Part shown: piece after piece, positions 30,460-41,149 of the stretch
Numbering within the stretch: position 1 is the first letter of the stretch
Layout: every line of letters starts with the position of its first letter
From: Myrica gale
Lineage: Eukaryota > Streptophyta > Magnoliopsida > Fagales > Myricaceae
Direction of reading: 5' to 3'
Assembly (NCBI GenBank): GCA_963930655.1
Contig: OZ005611.1
Coordinates: 1,805,501-1,869,500, forward strand
Length of the DNA stretch: 64,000 nt
Translations under genes and position numbers: made by a program
The notes under the pieces: model-generated
What the model was told of the DNA's origin: nothing
Database searches by the model: none
The model's input: only the letters and a program-made list of their open reading frames with translations

Positions 30460-32380
30460 ATTTTGAAGTTTGCTGCCAAAGCACTGGCAGTTCAATCTAA
30501 ATTACACTTTCTAGATGACCGAGTGTCTGAGGATTTTTTCACTTGTCCTCTTTGCCATTCAGTAAGAGAAAACTCCAATGCAGTGTTGCTATTATTCTCT
30601 GGAGGGAAACTTTATGGCCTATATGTGTGGAAGGCATGCAACACTTGGATATTCAATCTTGGCTTAGTATTCTGATAACATCTGGCACATCTTTAAGGCT
30701 GACCCACATTAGTGAGAGACTTCCTGATGCAAGCAGCTGTGATCTTGTACAATTTGGTATGCTAGAAGTGTTCACTATGGCATTATGCAGCACCCCTGAG
30801 ATATGATCATGAGTTTAAAGAGACGACTGTTTGAACATTTGGCAGCATGGGGAGAAAGAAAAGAAGCAGAATTTGCGTTGTCAAACCCCTTCGGAAGGTT
30901 TTTAATTGAGGTTAATTTTGACGCAGCCATTAGAGACAATATAGCAAAAAACCTAATAATTCTAGAGAGAGCGAGGCTCCCCCTCTCTTTAGAATCTCCC
31001 TTCTCCCCTGTAGACTGACTTCACCCCCATTTTCGGCCTGGATCCCCTCCCTCTCTCCTCCACTGGCCATGCCTCTGGTGGCCGGGATCTATTCAAAGTG
31101 CACATTTTTGGCCTTTTTCTCATAATTAAGGGAGGCTTTTGATTTTCAGTGTGCACGAACATTATGGATGAACACATTTCCCCTAGAACCTCATTTCTAG
31201 CCAAGTCTAGCGAATTGCCGGCAATTGACTCCTCACACGGGCTGGGGTGCTTGCGTGGATCTCATGTGCCTAGTCAGTTTTGCCTTCAACTTGGTTGTTG
31301 TGGGCGTTTTTGGAGGACATGCCTCATCCCGCCTTGCTCAGCATCTCCCAGGGGGCCCTCTAGTTTTTTATCAATGTCCACATGTCGGCGTGTGGCGGCC
31401 CACGCACGTGTATTCCTCTCACGCGCACAGTTTGTTAGCTCCTACTACCGCCCTGCTACCTCCCAACATTTTATGGACAACATTGGTTGTTTTTCTTTGG
31501 TCATTTCGATCGTTATTGTTTTGTGCCACTCGAAGATGTCACCTCTCTCCTCTTTATGCAGCCAGTTCAAGCAAGATGAATTTCTCGAAGGAGTTTGATC
31601 GTCGCATTGATCGCCTTTCCTTCAGTGGAAGCTGCTGATACCATGTGCGACGATTGTATTGTGTCCTGATCCTCTGGTTGGTTTGTGATTTTTTTGTGTT
31701 CTAGCCCTTGAGATCGTTTTGTGTTTGTATTGTACCTTGCCATTTGTGGTCGGTTTGTATTGTCCTATGGCCCTTGCGGTGGCTTGTGTTTGTATTGCGT
31801 CTCGATCCTCGTGGCCAGCTTGTGGTTATTGTGGTTGTCGTACGAGCCTTTTGGATTCGGCATATTATAAGGCTTTCAGGTCTGCTTAAGTTTTTTGATG
31901 GCCTATGGGCGTTTTTCTGCTTTGTATAGACTGTTTTTTTTTTCGGGATATTGATAGATATAAATTACATTTGCCTAGAAATAAAATCAGAGGCAATATA
32001 GTCCCACTTGACAGCAGTATGCAGCGATAAGTGGTAACTGGCTGGCAAGTAACGATGCTCGGGTCTCTACAGCTATCATCAGTAATTTTGGAGGGAGACT
32101 TAGTCCTCACCTGCAGAACTATTAACGAAGACCATTTCATTGATGTAGGGCCTTTCATAGGATTTTCCAGAAGATGAAGGATATTTTAAAAAGTCTTCAT
32201 GAGTGGAGACTTCTATGGGTTCCGCGGAGGCAGAACAACATGCATATGGGTATGGCTCACCTGCTTGCAGGTTGTATTGCCAATGATCAGCAGCTTCTTG
32301 GTTTTCAAGATGTTTTAGCTTTACCACCATTTGTTCTCCAGAGAGTCCAGGCAGATGCTTATTTTGAACCACTTTTCTAG
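30460..32380 (+). mobile_element. Degenerate LINE (non-LTR retrotransposon) remnant: zinc-binding and RNase H pieces
   Basis: Fragments in different frames recall the C-terminal half of plant LINE polyproteins. Near 30535 is FFTCPLCHSV with a distant W-containing follow-up, as in the zf-RVT domain. Near 30890 is GRFLIEVNFDAAIRDN, the first strand of a plant RNase H domain. From about 32060 to 32380 are VILEGDLVLTC and then SLHEWRLLWVPRRQNN followed by AHLLAG, the end of the same domain. Stops and frame changes run throughout, so nothing can be made. The two RNase H halves are separated by about 1.1 kb of unrelated, GC-richer sequence, listed separately. Confidence 0.55.
30930..31960. other. 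GC-rich insert splitting the LINE RNase H remnant
   Basis: Sequence between the two RNase H halves is C-rich on the left (CCCTCCCTCTCTCCTCCACT around 31046) and T/G-rich on the right (31640-31900). The right part resembles a LINE 3' tail in composition and ends near a run of ten T at about 31934. No domain is recognisable in the open frames at 31149-31638. It may be a second, 5'-truncated LINE inserted into the first; the ends are not defined. Confidence 0.35.
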
Positions 32381-34131
32381 TATCAATGATATTTGCCAAG
32401 AAAAAAAGGAGCACTACATGTCGCTCAATCATACCCAAACTAAGTTATAGAGCATAATGGCTCTGGACCAAGGAGACCTAACCCAGTAATCCCTTATCTT
32501 GGAATAGGAAATGTCAACGGGAAGGGAATTAAAGTGGGGAACCTTTATATTGCACGCCTATCTCATGCCATATATGCTCACGACATAGACTAGTACTTAC
32601 TGGGTAGTACTATTTTTTGTTTGTTTAGGGAAGATAAATATATATTTATTAATATCAATCAAAGCATTAATAATGGTGTAGGGAGACTAATTAATTAACA
32701 CTACTACAATCAATACATTGTAAATCAACAAAAAAAAAAACAGAACGGAAAATAGGGCTAACGGGATGGTTCTGATCTTATATATCATGGTTTATAGGCT
32801 GCCAAGAAAAGGGCTACCACAAGAGTAAAGTTGTAGCTAGAAGCACTCTATGGAGAGGACGGTAAATCATCAACTAAAACATTCAGAGAAGATGTGAAAC
32901 TACTCCTATGAAAATCTGTTGCAACGTCAAAGATAGATTTATGTTGCAGTACTAAAATAAACTGCACATTAAAAACTTCCTAAATCGAATTTGTATTTTG
33001 TATTAGCAGAACGGACTTTCAAAGGCTAGATATATATATAGAAATATAGATATAATTAATAAAGGAAATCTAGTTGGAAGGTATATAATTCATCTGAGCG
33101 CATGAGGATCATGACTATAAGCTTAATTCTACTCAACTTCAAGCGCAAGGGAAAGATTTGACAGCCTCTTTTTTTATCCACTCCATAAATTACGACATGA
33201 TCTTAATGGCTGCACTTCTCATTCACCGAATGAATTGGAGGCGGCTCAATCGAAAGAACTTCTGTTTCAATGAATTCACTCTTTACTCTTTAGCTATGGC
33301 TGCAGACTGGCTTCATCCATCTTGAGATTGAAGTAGTACTTAATGGATGAATTTTCGCTTTTTGTTTAGTACCCAAGGTCAAAGAAAGGTGTAGGTGGGC
33401 ACTCTACTAAACGCAAACAATTAGAAAGAGAATCAAAATACGGCTAGTTAACAGCTCTCTAAATAAATAGCAGTTTCAATGGGGAGCAAAATTGAGGGAG
33501 CCAAAAAAATTACGCTTGGATCTATGTATGGCCCTTCACTTGTGCGAGCTTTCAAGAAAGACAAAATTAAGGCATTGTTAGGATGTTTCAGCTTCTGTTT
33601 GCCATATCTATAGGCACCTCACTCCTTGGGATACCCCAAAACCCCAATGAATCCTGACCGTCCAATCTATTAGCGAAAGGTTCTCAACCGAGTACACGTG
33701 CTGCCTATCTTTTATTCCCTTCTTTTGGTCTTTTGCTTCCATGCATGGAATTCTCCTCCAACTATAACAAACACAAGAGAGAGAGAGAGTCATGTCTTTG
33801 CTTTGATTGTTCTTCATAGCCCTGTTCGTCTCCATCATTTGCAAACCACTTCTTCACAATTTTGAATTTTCTAGTCAAACCCATTACATTTTGAACATTC
33901 AAGAGAGGATTGGAGTGGAATACATGGAAATAGAATTTAAAGGGGCCCCTCTTGTGGGTTGGATCTCGTACTTCAACAAACTGTCACATCCGGGCCTTTT
34001 TTACTCTTCGTTTATCGACGCAGGTAAAAAAGCAAGAAACTTCGTGATCTGACGCTGAACTTCTCGCTCCGGGTCTTCTTCTCGGTTCCTCTGCTCCTAC
34101 ACCATTTTGGTGTTCTTGGTAGAGCAAGATC
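32381..34131. other. Spacer before the zinc-finger gene
   Basis: AT-rich, no recognisable gene. The stretch 33770-33790 has a (GA)n run and the last few hundred bases are likely promoter and leader of the zinc-finger gene. An 81-codon frame at 33807-34052 shows no domain and is not called. Confidence 0.5.
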
Positions 34132-34164
34132 ATGGAATGTAGAGTTATTGCGGATTTGAGGTAA
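34132..34164 (+). promoter_or_regulatory. Possible upstream ORF in the zinc-finger leader
   Basis: An ATG 102 bases before the main start opens a 10-codon frame ending TAA. The sequence AG|GTAAGA within it also looks like a splice donor, and TGGTCAG at 34219-34225 like an acceptor. That intron would be only 65 bases, short for a plant. Either reading is uncertain. Confidence 0.25.
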
Positions 34165-34233
34165 GACTTGGTCCTCTCAGTTTATTTTTTTTGTTTACTG
34201 GGCTATCCTTGGTTTGAGTGGTCAGATTAATCT

Positions 34234-34971
34234 ATGGAAGAAATGCAAAAGAAGAAGTTTGTGTGTAAGTTTTGCAACAAGAAGTATCATTGTGGGAAGG
34301 CCTTGAGTGGTCATATCAGGACCCACATGAATCAGAAGTCAGCTGAAGATGGAGAAGAACAAGAATCTAATGCTAATGTGGTGAAGTTTCAATCTGTGGG
34401 GACTGGGAAGAAGAACAAGAGAGATTCAGGTTATGGAACTACTGGTTGTAATTCCAGTTATGGTCTTAGAGAGAACCCCAGGAGGACATGGAGGTTTGTA
34501 GATTCAGGTACTACTTCACAGAAGGAAAGGGTTTGTAAAGAATGTGGCAAAGGCTTTCAATCATTGAAAGCGCTCTGTGGTCACATGGCTTGTCACTCAG
34601 AGAAAGAGAAGTTAAGGAGCGAATTTCAGGACCACTCGAAAACAATGAGGTATAAAAGTCTTAGAGAGAACCCTAGGAAGACATGGAGGTTTGTAGATTC
34701 AGGTACTACTTCACAGCAGGAAAGGGTTTGTAAAGAATGTGAGAAAGGCTTTCAATCATTGAGAGCGCTCTGTGGTCACATGGCTTGTCACTCAGAGAAA
34801 GAGAAGTTAAGGAGCGAATTTCAGGACCACTCGAAAACAATGAGGTATAAAAGTCTTGATGCTTACCCTTCTGCTTATACTTTGGCAAATGGTTCTTCAA
34901 CTGTCTCGGAGATTGACCAAAAACAAGAAGAAGAGGCGGCTATGTGTTTGATGATGTTCTCTAGAGTCTAG
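34234..34971 (+). CDS. ZAT-type C2H2 zinc-finger protein, truncated, three fingers
   Basis: A 245-residue frame with three plant-type C2H2 fingers: CKFCNKKYHCGKALSGHIRTH-like (residues 11-31), CKECGKGFQSLKALCGH (101-121) and CKECEKGFQSLRALCGH (166-186). The QALGGH core of plant C1 fingers appears as KALSGH, KALCGH and RALCGH, so the DNA-contacting glutamine and a glycine differ from the classic form. Such proteins are nuclear transcription factors, usually repressors in stress responses. Fingers 2 and 3 and their linkers are a 65-residue tandem duplication. The frame stops just after AMCLMMFSR, a segment that in relatives continues into further fingers and an EAR repression motif. That continuation is present downstream but out of frame. 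If expressed, the product would lack the EAR motif, so its function is doubtful. Confidence 0.75.
   Translation: MEEMQKKKFVCKFCNKKYHCGKALSGHIRTHMNQKSAEDGEEQESNANVVKFQSVGTGKKNKRDSGYGTTGCNSSYGLRENPRRTWRFVDSGTTSQKERVCKECGKGFQSLKALCGHMACHSEKEKLRSEFQDHSKTMRYKSLRENPRKTWRFVDSGTTSQQERVCKECEKGFQSLRALCGHMACHSEKEKLRSEFQDHSKTMRYKSLDAYPSAYTLANGSSTVSEIDQKQEEEAAMCLMMFSRV
34465..34854 (+). repeat. In-frame 195-bp tandem duplication carrying one zinc finger
   Basis: Unit 1 is 34465-34659 and unit 2 is 34660-34854; each starts CTTAGAGAGAACCC and ends GAGGTATAAAAGT. I count about six differences in 195 bases (roughly 97% identity). The unit length is a multiple of three (65 codons), so the frame is kept and one finger is added. 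Confidence 0.92.
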
Positions 34972-35955
34972 GGACTCTGGTTGCAGAGGTAGTTTGAATT
35001 CAGAAGCAGAAGTTTCGAATAGCAATTCAGTGGTTTTAGAGGCCAAATAATCGTCTGTCGATGTCAGAATTACTATGGCGGATATTAGGGATTGTGTATC
35101 TAACATCAACAAGTTGGTAAAGCTGAGGAAGCAAAGAAACGAGTTGAAAACTGCCGAAATTTGTTTTTTCTGATAGTTCTGATTCTGGGTATTTTGGCAA
35201 TGGACCTAAGAAGGACGAGTCAGATGTTTCTGTTGATGGGTCTGTTACCGGTGCTGAATTTAAGAAGACCAAACTGGAATACACATCTAGAACTGGGGCT
35301 TTTGATGCTGAGCTAGGCAAGGGTTCAAACAAGTTCAGGTGTGTGAGGTCTGAATTAGGGAAGGAGTTGATTACAAAGGAAGGATATGGTCAAGTGGGTG
35401 GCATTTCCAGCAATTTAAGAATGAGACCCGTAGATGATACTTACAGTCCTGAATTGTTAGGGGGCTCCAATAAGAAGATAAAAAATGTCTCCTCCAATGT
35501 TGAAAGCTGTAAGAATGCTCAGATGTGCTTTCACTCTCGTCGGGCTCTAGAGGCACGCAGAGCCGGCCATACACAGATCAATGGGTGTTGTGAGTCAATA
35601 GATGATAGTGGCGAAAATGGCATAGACAGATTCTCTTCCTGTTCCAAAGCCTTGTGGTAAGACCACCGAGTCGTGCAGTGTCAAAACTTCAACCAAGCAA
35701 AGCATCTCTGGCCACTCCAAGACAAGATTGGGGCCAAAGAGAAGCAAGGGTCATGAATGCCCAATCTGCTTCAGAGTGTTCCGGTCGGGCCAAGCTTTAG
35801 GAGGTCACAAGAGGTCCCATTTTTTGGGAGGTTCTGAAGATAGAACTATTGTAATCAAGCAAGAGCACTCTCAGTTACATGGTCTAATTGATCTTAACCT
35901 TCCTGCTCCTATCAAAGAAGAGGAAACAGGGCATCCCGCTTCCATGCCATGGTAG
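34972..35955 (+). pseudogene. Out-of-frame 3' half of the ZAT gene (lost fingers and EAR motif)
   Basis: After the stop of the 245-aa frame, related coding continues in other frames: RDSGCRGSLNSEAEV, then DSGYFGNGPKKDESDVSVDG, a degenerate finger FHSRRALEARRAGH (no cysteine pair left), and a complete finger [25 protein letters not shown] ending at 35820. The EAR motif LIDLNLP is at 35884-35904. Breaks are a 7-bp duplication at the boundary (TCTAGAG followed by TCTAGGG, near 34960-34972), a TAA at about 35047, an extra T in a T run near 35167, and another frame change near 35640. The good preservation of the last finger suggests the decay is recent. A spliced transcript that skips the damaged part cannot be excluded. 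Confidence 0.72.
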
Positions 35956-37249
35956 GTTGCACGCAGCACGCAGTCAGAAAGTGTGACTCGCGGCTGGGTA
36001 ACTTGATATTTTCGGTCATACTTTCCTGATTAAGCAAACATGTAAAGACAAGCAGCCCATTCATTTCGTTTTTTATTTTGATTCAGATTCAAGGGTGTTC
36101 AGTAGAGGTAAATGTTCCATTACTCCTCTGGCACTATAGGCAGCACCATTTCTCGCACTTGTAGTTTTTCAGTTTAAGTGGTGATTTTAAATCTTGTGAA
36201 GTAGGGAATGTCATCTTCATTCATGGCAAACCCATCATATGCGCAGCAAATGAGTTCGAAATCTATTCCACGAAAACTACTTCAATTAATGGCTTTGAAC
36301 GATGATTCTAGGTTTAAATTTTGCCTTTTTGAAGACACTGAAGTAAGGTGTCTTTGCTACACTACGTTAGGGATGTTTAGGGATGTTCAACTCCGGTATA
36401 GGTGTCGATTTTGGCCAAAACCGGCACATATACCGGATAGACCAATTTTTAAATAATTGTCACCTACATCTACACCGTTAAGGGAAAAAAATCAGCCCTT
36501 AGCAGTGACGTTTGAGCGATGGCAAGTTTCGGTTATCCTACATTCATATTTGACCATTTTTTTTACATTTTACGCACTTGGCCCAATGTATTTTTTCTTT
36601 TTTCTTGTGGTCCATTAATAACATATCAATAAAATCTAAACTAATTAAATCCAAAATCAATAAAATTAAAGATCAACTTAAAAGATAAGATGAAAAAAGT
36701 CCAAACTAATAAAATACAAAATCAATAAACTTAGAGAACATCACAATAAGATGAGAATCTAAAGTCTCAACCAATAAAATCCAAAATAATAAACTTAGAG
36801 AAGTAATTGTAAGAACATCTTAAAGATGAGTAACCCCTTCAAAATCTCTACTCCTCGATATTCGTCGCCAAGATGGGTAACTCTACACAATATATTTAAA
36901 TACACCAAGTTATAATTTATAAAAATAAAAATATTATAAATACTAATATAATGACTCAGAAGATACAGTGGTAATGAGAATTGCCAACACGTCTTGAGCT
37001 ATGCGAGCAATGATATGATACTTATGAGAGTTAAGGTTCCACCAAAGCAAAATTTTAAATGGAGTCTTTGATTCAACGTTCAACAATAATTTATGTCCTG
37101 ATATTTTCAATATTAAAATTAACAAATCTATTGATTTTTAACGTACCTAAACGAATCTAAATCATTGGCACTTGAGAGAAGCGCGACTGCTCGTGGTGGT
37201 AGGCACTAGGCAGGAAAAGGAGGGAGAGAGAGCAAGAGGGCCAGAGGGG

Positions 37250-37666
37250 AGGGAGGAGAACTGGAGAAGAATTGAGATAATTCGGGGGGTGAGGGGTCTG
37301 CGAACAAATGAAATGGGAGAAGAGGGGTTTAAAGTCACTTTAAACAAAACGATATGTTTTGTTAAAAGAAGAAGAAGAAGAAGAAGAAGAAAGGGGGGAG
37401 AAGAATCAGGATACTTCTTTTGGGGGGCGGGGAGCCCGGGGGGTCTGCGAAGACAAACGGGGGAGGGGGGACGGAGCCCAGGGGTTTACATTTTATAAAA
37501 CGATTCGTTTTTTAATTAAAAAAAAGAAAGAAAAAAGAAAGGGGGAGAAGAATCAGGATTCTTCTTTTGGGGGGGTCGGGGAGCCCGAGGGGTCTGCGAA
37601 GACAAACGGGGGACGGGGCTCGGGAGTTTACATTTTACAAAACGATTTGTTTTTTAATTAAAAAAA
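37250..37666 (+). repeat. G/A-rich tandem repeat, unit about 130-150 bp, two full copies and one divergent
   Basis: Copies at about 37390-37537 and 37538-37666 share GGGGAGAAGAATCAGGAT, a G-rich centre with GGAGCCCG, GGGTCTGCGAAGACAAACGG, then TTTACATTTTA and AAAACGAT-TCGTTTTTTAATTAAAA. A divergent third copy (about 37255-37390) has GGGGTCTGCGAACAAATGAA and AAAACGATATGTTTTGTTAAAA. A GAA/AGA microsatellite sits at the junction of the first two (37367-37391). Confidence 0.75.
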
Positions 37667-37924
37667 ATTCAGTGTCTAGTACCCGGGAACCTGGAATAGC
37701 ACTGGGTTTTTTTGCAAAAGCTTCCTCCGGAATTTTCCGATGGCACTGAATAGCCCTACACTACATAGTGAAAATTCAAACTTTTAACTTTTAATTTGAG
37801 ATACTGCTACACCTTGCAAACATGTCTGAAGATTGTTTGGCTTTGGATCATTAATTTGCTTTGATATTTGATGGGGCGGGTTCAAATCTCACCTAAAAAG
37901 TGGTTGTGACGTCCATCCCAAGTA

Positions 37925-38255
37925 TATATGGATGTTTGGGTAACGTCCGTTTTCAAGTTTTTTCAAGAATTCAAATCCATTTACAAAACTATCACCGAAC
38001 ATCTTAAGAATTCAAACACAAACACCAATATATTTAACACAATCTCCAACAACTTTTTACTTTTTTATTTAACACAACTTTTCTCTCTTTATATTTTTTC
38101 ACAAAACTTCAATACTTTTTCATTAAACAATTACATCAAATCATTTATCTCTCAATTTTACACAAACACCTATAAAATACTATTCAACATAAATATTCAC
38201 AAATTTTCTAAAATCCTACCTTTTATCCCCAACACTAACATCACCTTGGACTAAA
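37925..38255 (+). mobile_element. AT-rich MITE-like tract
   Basis: Begins ATATGGATGTTTGGGTAACG and ends CCAACACTAACATCACC. It is rich in ACAAACACC/TTCAC words like the other MITEs here. The ends are only weakly complementary and no target duplication is evident, so the call is tentative. The 108-codon frame across it is not a gene. Confidence 0.35.
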
Positions 38256-40412
38256 GGAACTGTTGAGGGACTTTTCCCAAGTGAAATAGAGAATCAAGGC
38301 CCCACCTGCTTTTGAGAAAGGATTTCTAAAGGTTGGGAAGGGAAGTTGAATGTTCCATGCCCAGAACGGTGTACTCAAATTCATAATGCTTATGAATTAT
38401 ATTAGAATTTAACCTTGTTTCACATCTTTTTATTATTATTAATTTTTCCTTTTGAACTAATGAAACCATAGTGGACTGATGTCTATAGCGATCAGCACTA
38501 ATGACATGTCCCATAAGTAGTAACATGTTCCACCGTTTTTTTTTTTAATCATAAGATGTTCAGCTTGAAAAAAGTTGCCAATTTACATTTTCAACTATGG
38601 TTGATTTATGCACATAAAAGAAAAAAAAAACAAAGATAATTGCGGTTGTCTTGTTTTAGACTGCATGAGTAAAATATATATAACCTTCAAAACCTTCTAG
38701 TGAGATACAGTGTAGTGCTTTGTTCCTGTCCAGTATTTGGAATTATCTTCAACTAAAATTTCGTTCTCTTGGCTAATTTTTTTTTTAATATAAATTCTTT
38801 GTTCTTTGCGTAAAAATAGTTGGGCCCCCGTCAGATGCTTCGCTGATATGACGGTTCAGCTACTGGGGCATATCCCCCCGTGACCCCCCGTCTGGCCGTC
38901 TTCATCAATCGAATAAGATGGGCCAATGGGCTACTCTTAAAGGTTGGTACAGATGGCACTTGGGAGAGGCATGCTTATGGACCCACTTCTATGGACCAAC
39001 CCAAGAGCCCTATATATCAGACTATTCACTCCCATCCCATCCAACCTTCTAAAGGACCAGCGGGGAATTTGGCTTTGCTTGAATCCCATTTCGGACCCGT
39101 GTAGCTGCCTTTCCCTGCAAGCATCAATTAAATCATCAACAATTCATCCGTGTAGTTTGACTCCTCCAAATTTGGGTTTTCAGTTTTTATCCGTGTCTAC
39201 GTCCCTATCACATGTAGGAATGAGCATTCGATGCCATGGTATCATAGAGGATAAGATTTGAGAGAAAAAAATAAAACAAAAAGGAAAATTATTTCAAATA
39301 CGCAATCAAGACATCTTTTTAAAATCGTGTTCATTTATTTCACAATGAGTAATAAATAGGGCTTTCAGGCTTGCAGGACCCGATTGGTCCGATTGCCCCA
39401 TATGCGGGTTTGATCGGAGTCGGTCGCTAGAATACTAAAGCTTGAGATGCCAAGATCGGCCATGGTCGGGATCGGGGTCAAACGGTACCAAACTCTCATT
39501 GCTAAGAGTTTAACGCCACCTGATCGCGATCGAGCTCGATAGAAGTCTGTCTCGACCGGTTCTTCTCTCTTAAATACACCGGTTCGGTTGGTGAGCGGCC
39601 TTAGACTCTCGACCGTAGAAAAGTCCGTTCGCCTTATAATATACAGATTCATTTCCAATCTCCAACCCAAACACAGTTAGAAAAGTCCGTTTAATGCGCA
39701 CGCACATATCAAATCCTTACCTTCAAGAATAATCTAGCGGACCAAACCAACGGCACCAAAGCTGCCCAACCGCCAACGAGTAATCGCCAGTCAATTAATC
39801 TCCGAGGAAATGAGGAAGCGATTTACTACCGAACAAAGCGGCGGGTAACGCGGCACTTATTTTCCCGTGAGGTCGGCCACAGTGATACCGTACGGTGCTG
39901 AGTCAGAAGGATTATCAAAAGGCGCCCGTTGGTTCGGACAAAACCAGAAAGCTGCACCACGTGCTAAAATGGACGCAACACCATTGATAATGTTACACGC
40001 GACTTGCGTATAGGCTTCGCCAAAGCGCATTATCCTTTTAATTAATATGTTTTAGTAGATTTACAAATTAGCACTGCACACTATTTTGTGGTTTAGTTTT
40101 GAAATTTGGGAGGAACAACCATGCATACCTCTTCGATAATCATGTATTTTTACTGAAGAATTGACTAAGTAACGTGTCAGTTCGAAAGGAGAGAACTTTT
40201 TGTAACATCACAATATTTTGCAAAGTGTTGCAAGAAAAATTATAAATAAATGTTAAACGATTCATTTAAATCAATCTAATCTTTTCAATTCCTTGATAAC
40301 CTTTTGTCGATTTACCTCCTGAATTTGCTATCCTAACGTAAGCATCCATGATTGATCATTTCTATGCTATAGTTTGATGAATGATCATTCAAAATCCGAA
40401 CACATTGGTAAT

Positions 40413-40553
40413 ATTTGCATACCAAAATTTTGGTAATGTCAAAATTTTGGTAACTATAAAATAATTTCTCTCCTCAAATAATTATTTTCTTCATTTTTTT
40501 CACCAACTTCTATTAACCAAAATTTTGACATGACCAAAATTTTGGTATGCAAA
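40413..40553. mobile_element. Hairpin MITE with about 40-bp near-perfect inverted repeats
   Basis: The left end TTTGCATACCAAAATTTTGG continues TAATGTCAAAATTTTGGTAA. The right end is its near-exact reverse complement (TTACCAAAATTTTGACATGACC..., ending GGTATGCAAA), with about two mismatches. Only about 60 bp separate the arms. No coding capacity. Target duplication not resolved. Confidence 0.8.
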
Positions 40554-40895
40554 CACTATTTATATTAGGCAGGAAACAACAAAGATACAGTTGCGATGTA
40601 GAGGGAGAGAAACACTGATATTAGAGTCAAGTTCCTGAATTTGAAATTAAACTCCACATTTCACCTATATTTCAATTGAAATATAACAAGTATAAACTTA
40701 CCAATAAAAGAGAAGCCTCGCCAACAGAGAGTGTTAGAGAATATAATTAAATAAAAAATTTATCTCTTAATAATAGCTTTAAACTTTTGAGACAATTGTT
40801 GATTTAACACACCGAACATACCATATGCATTCGTAGCATTATCCAAACCTTATATCGACACTATGAACCACTGAAATCGACCGTCAAAGAATTAT

Positions 40896-41149
40896 GGGTT
40901 AAATGCATGCGATGCCCCTGTGGTATGCGGTAATAGCAAATATGTCCCTGAGGTAAACAAAGTCATTTTCATACCCCTGAGGTAAACATTCAGGAGCAAA
41001 TATGCCCTTCCGTTATGTTTACCTCAGGGGTATGAAAGGACATATTTGCTCCTGAATGTTTAACTCAGGAGTATGAAAAGGACTTTGTTTAACTCAGGGA
41101 CATATTTGCTATTACCGCATACCACAGGAGCATGTCATGCATTTAACCC
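40896..41149. mobile_element. Foldback (MULE-like) element, 254 bp, with 9-bp target duplication
   Basis: Nearly the whole element is one inverted repeat: it begins GGGTTAAATGCATGCGATGC and ends GCATGTCATGCATTTAACCC. The arms continue through GTGGTATGCGGTAATAGCAA and its complement to a short centre near 41020. Flanks are AAGAATTAT (40887-40895) and AAGAATTAA (41150-41158), 8 of 9 identical. A 9-bp duplication with long arms fits Mutator-like elements. The arms also contain internal repeats of a GAGGTAAAC / CATACCCCTGA module. Confidence 0.82.

Noticed and set aside
31149..31638. Two overlapping frames of 149 and 137 codons
   Set aside because: They are Cys/Ser-rich translations of the GC-rich insert in the LINE remnant, with no domain and mutually overlapping.
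37860..37920. GGTTCAAATC-like string resembling a tRNA T-loop
   Set aside because: No matching acceptor stem, D-arm or anticodon arm could be placed around it.
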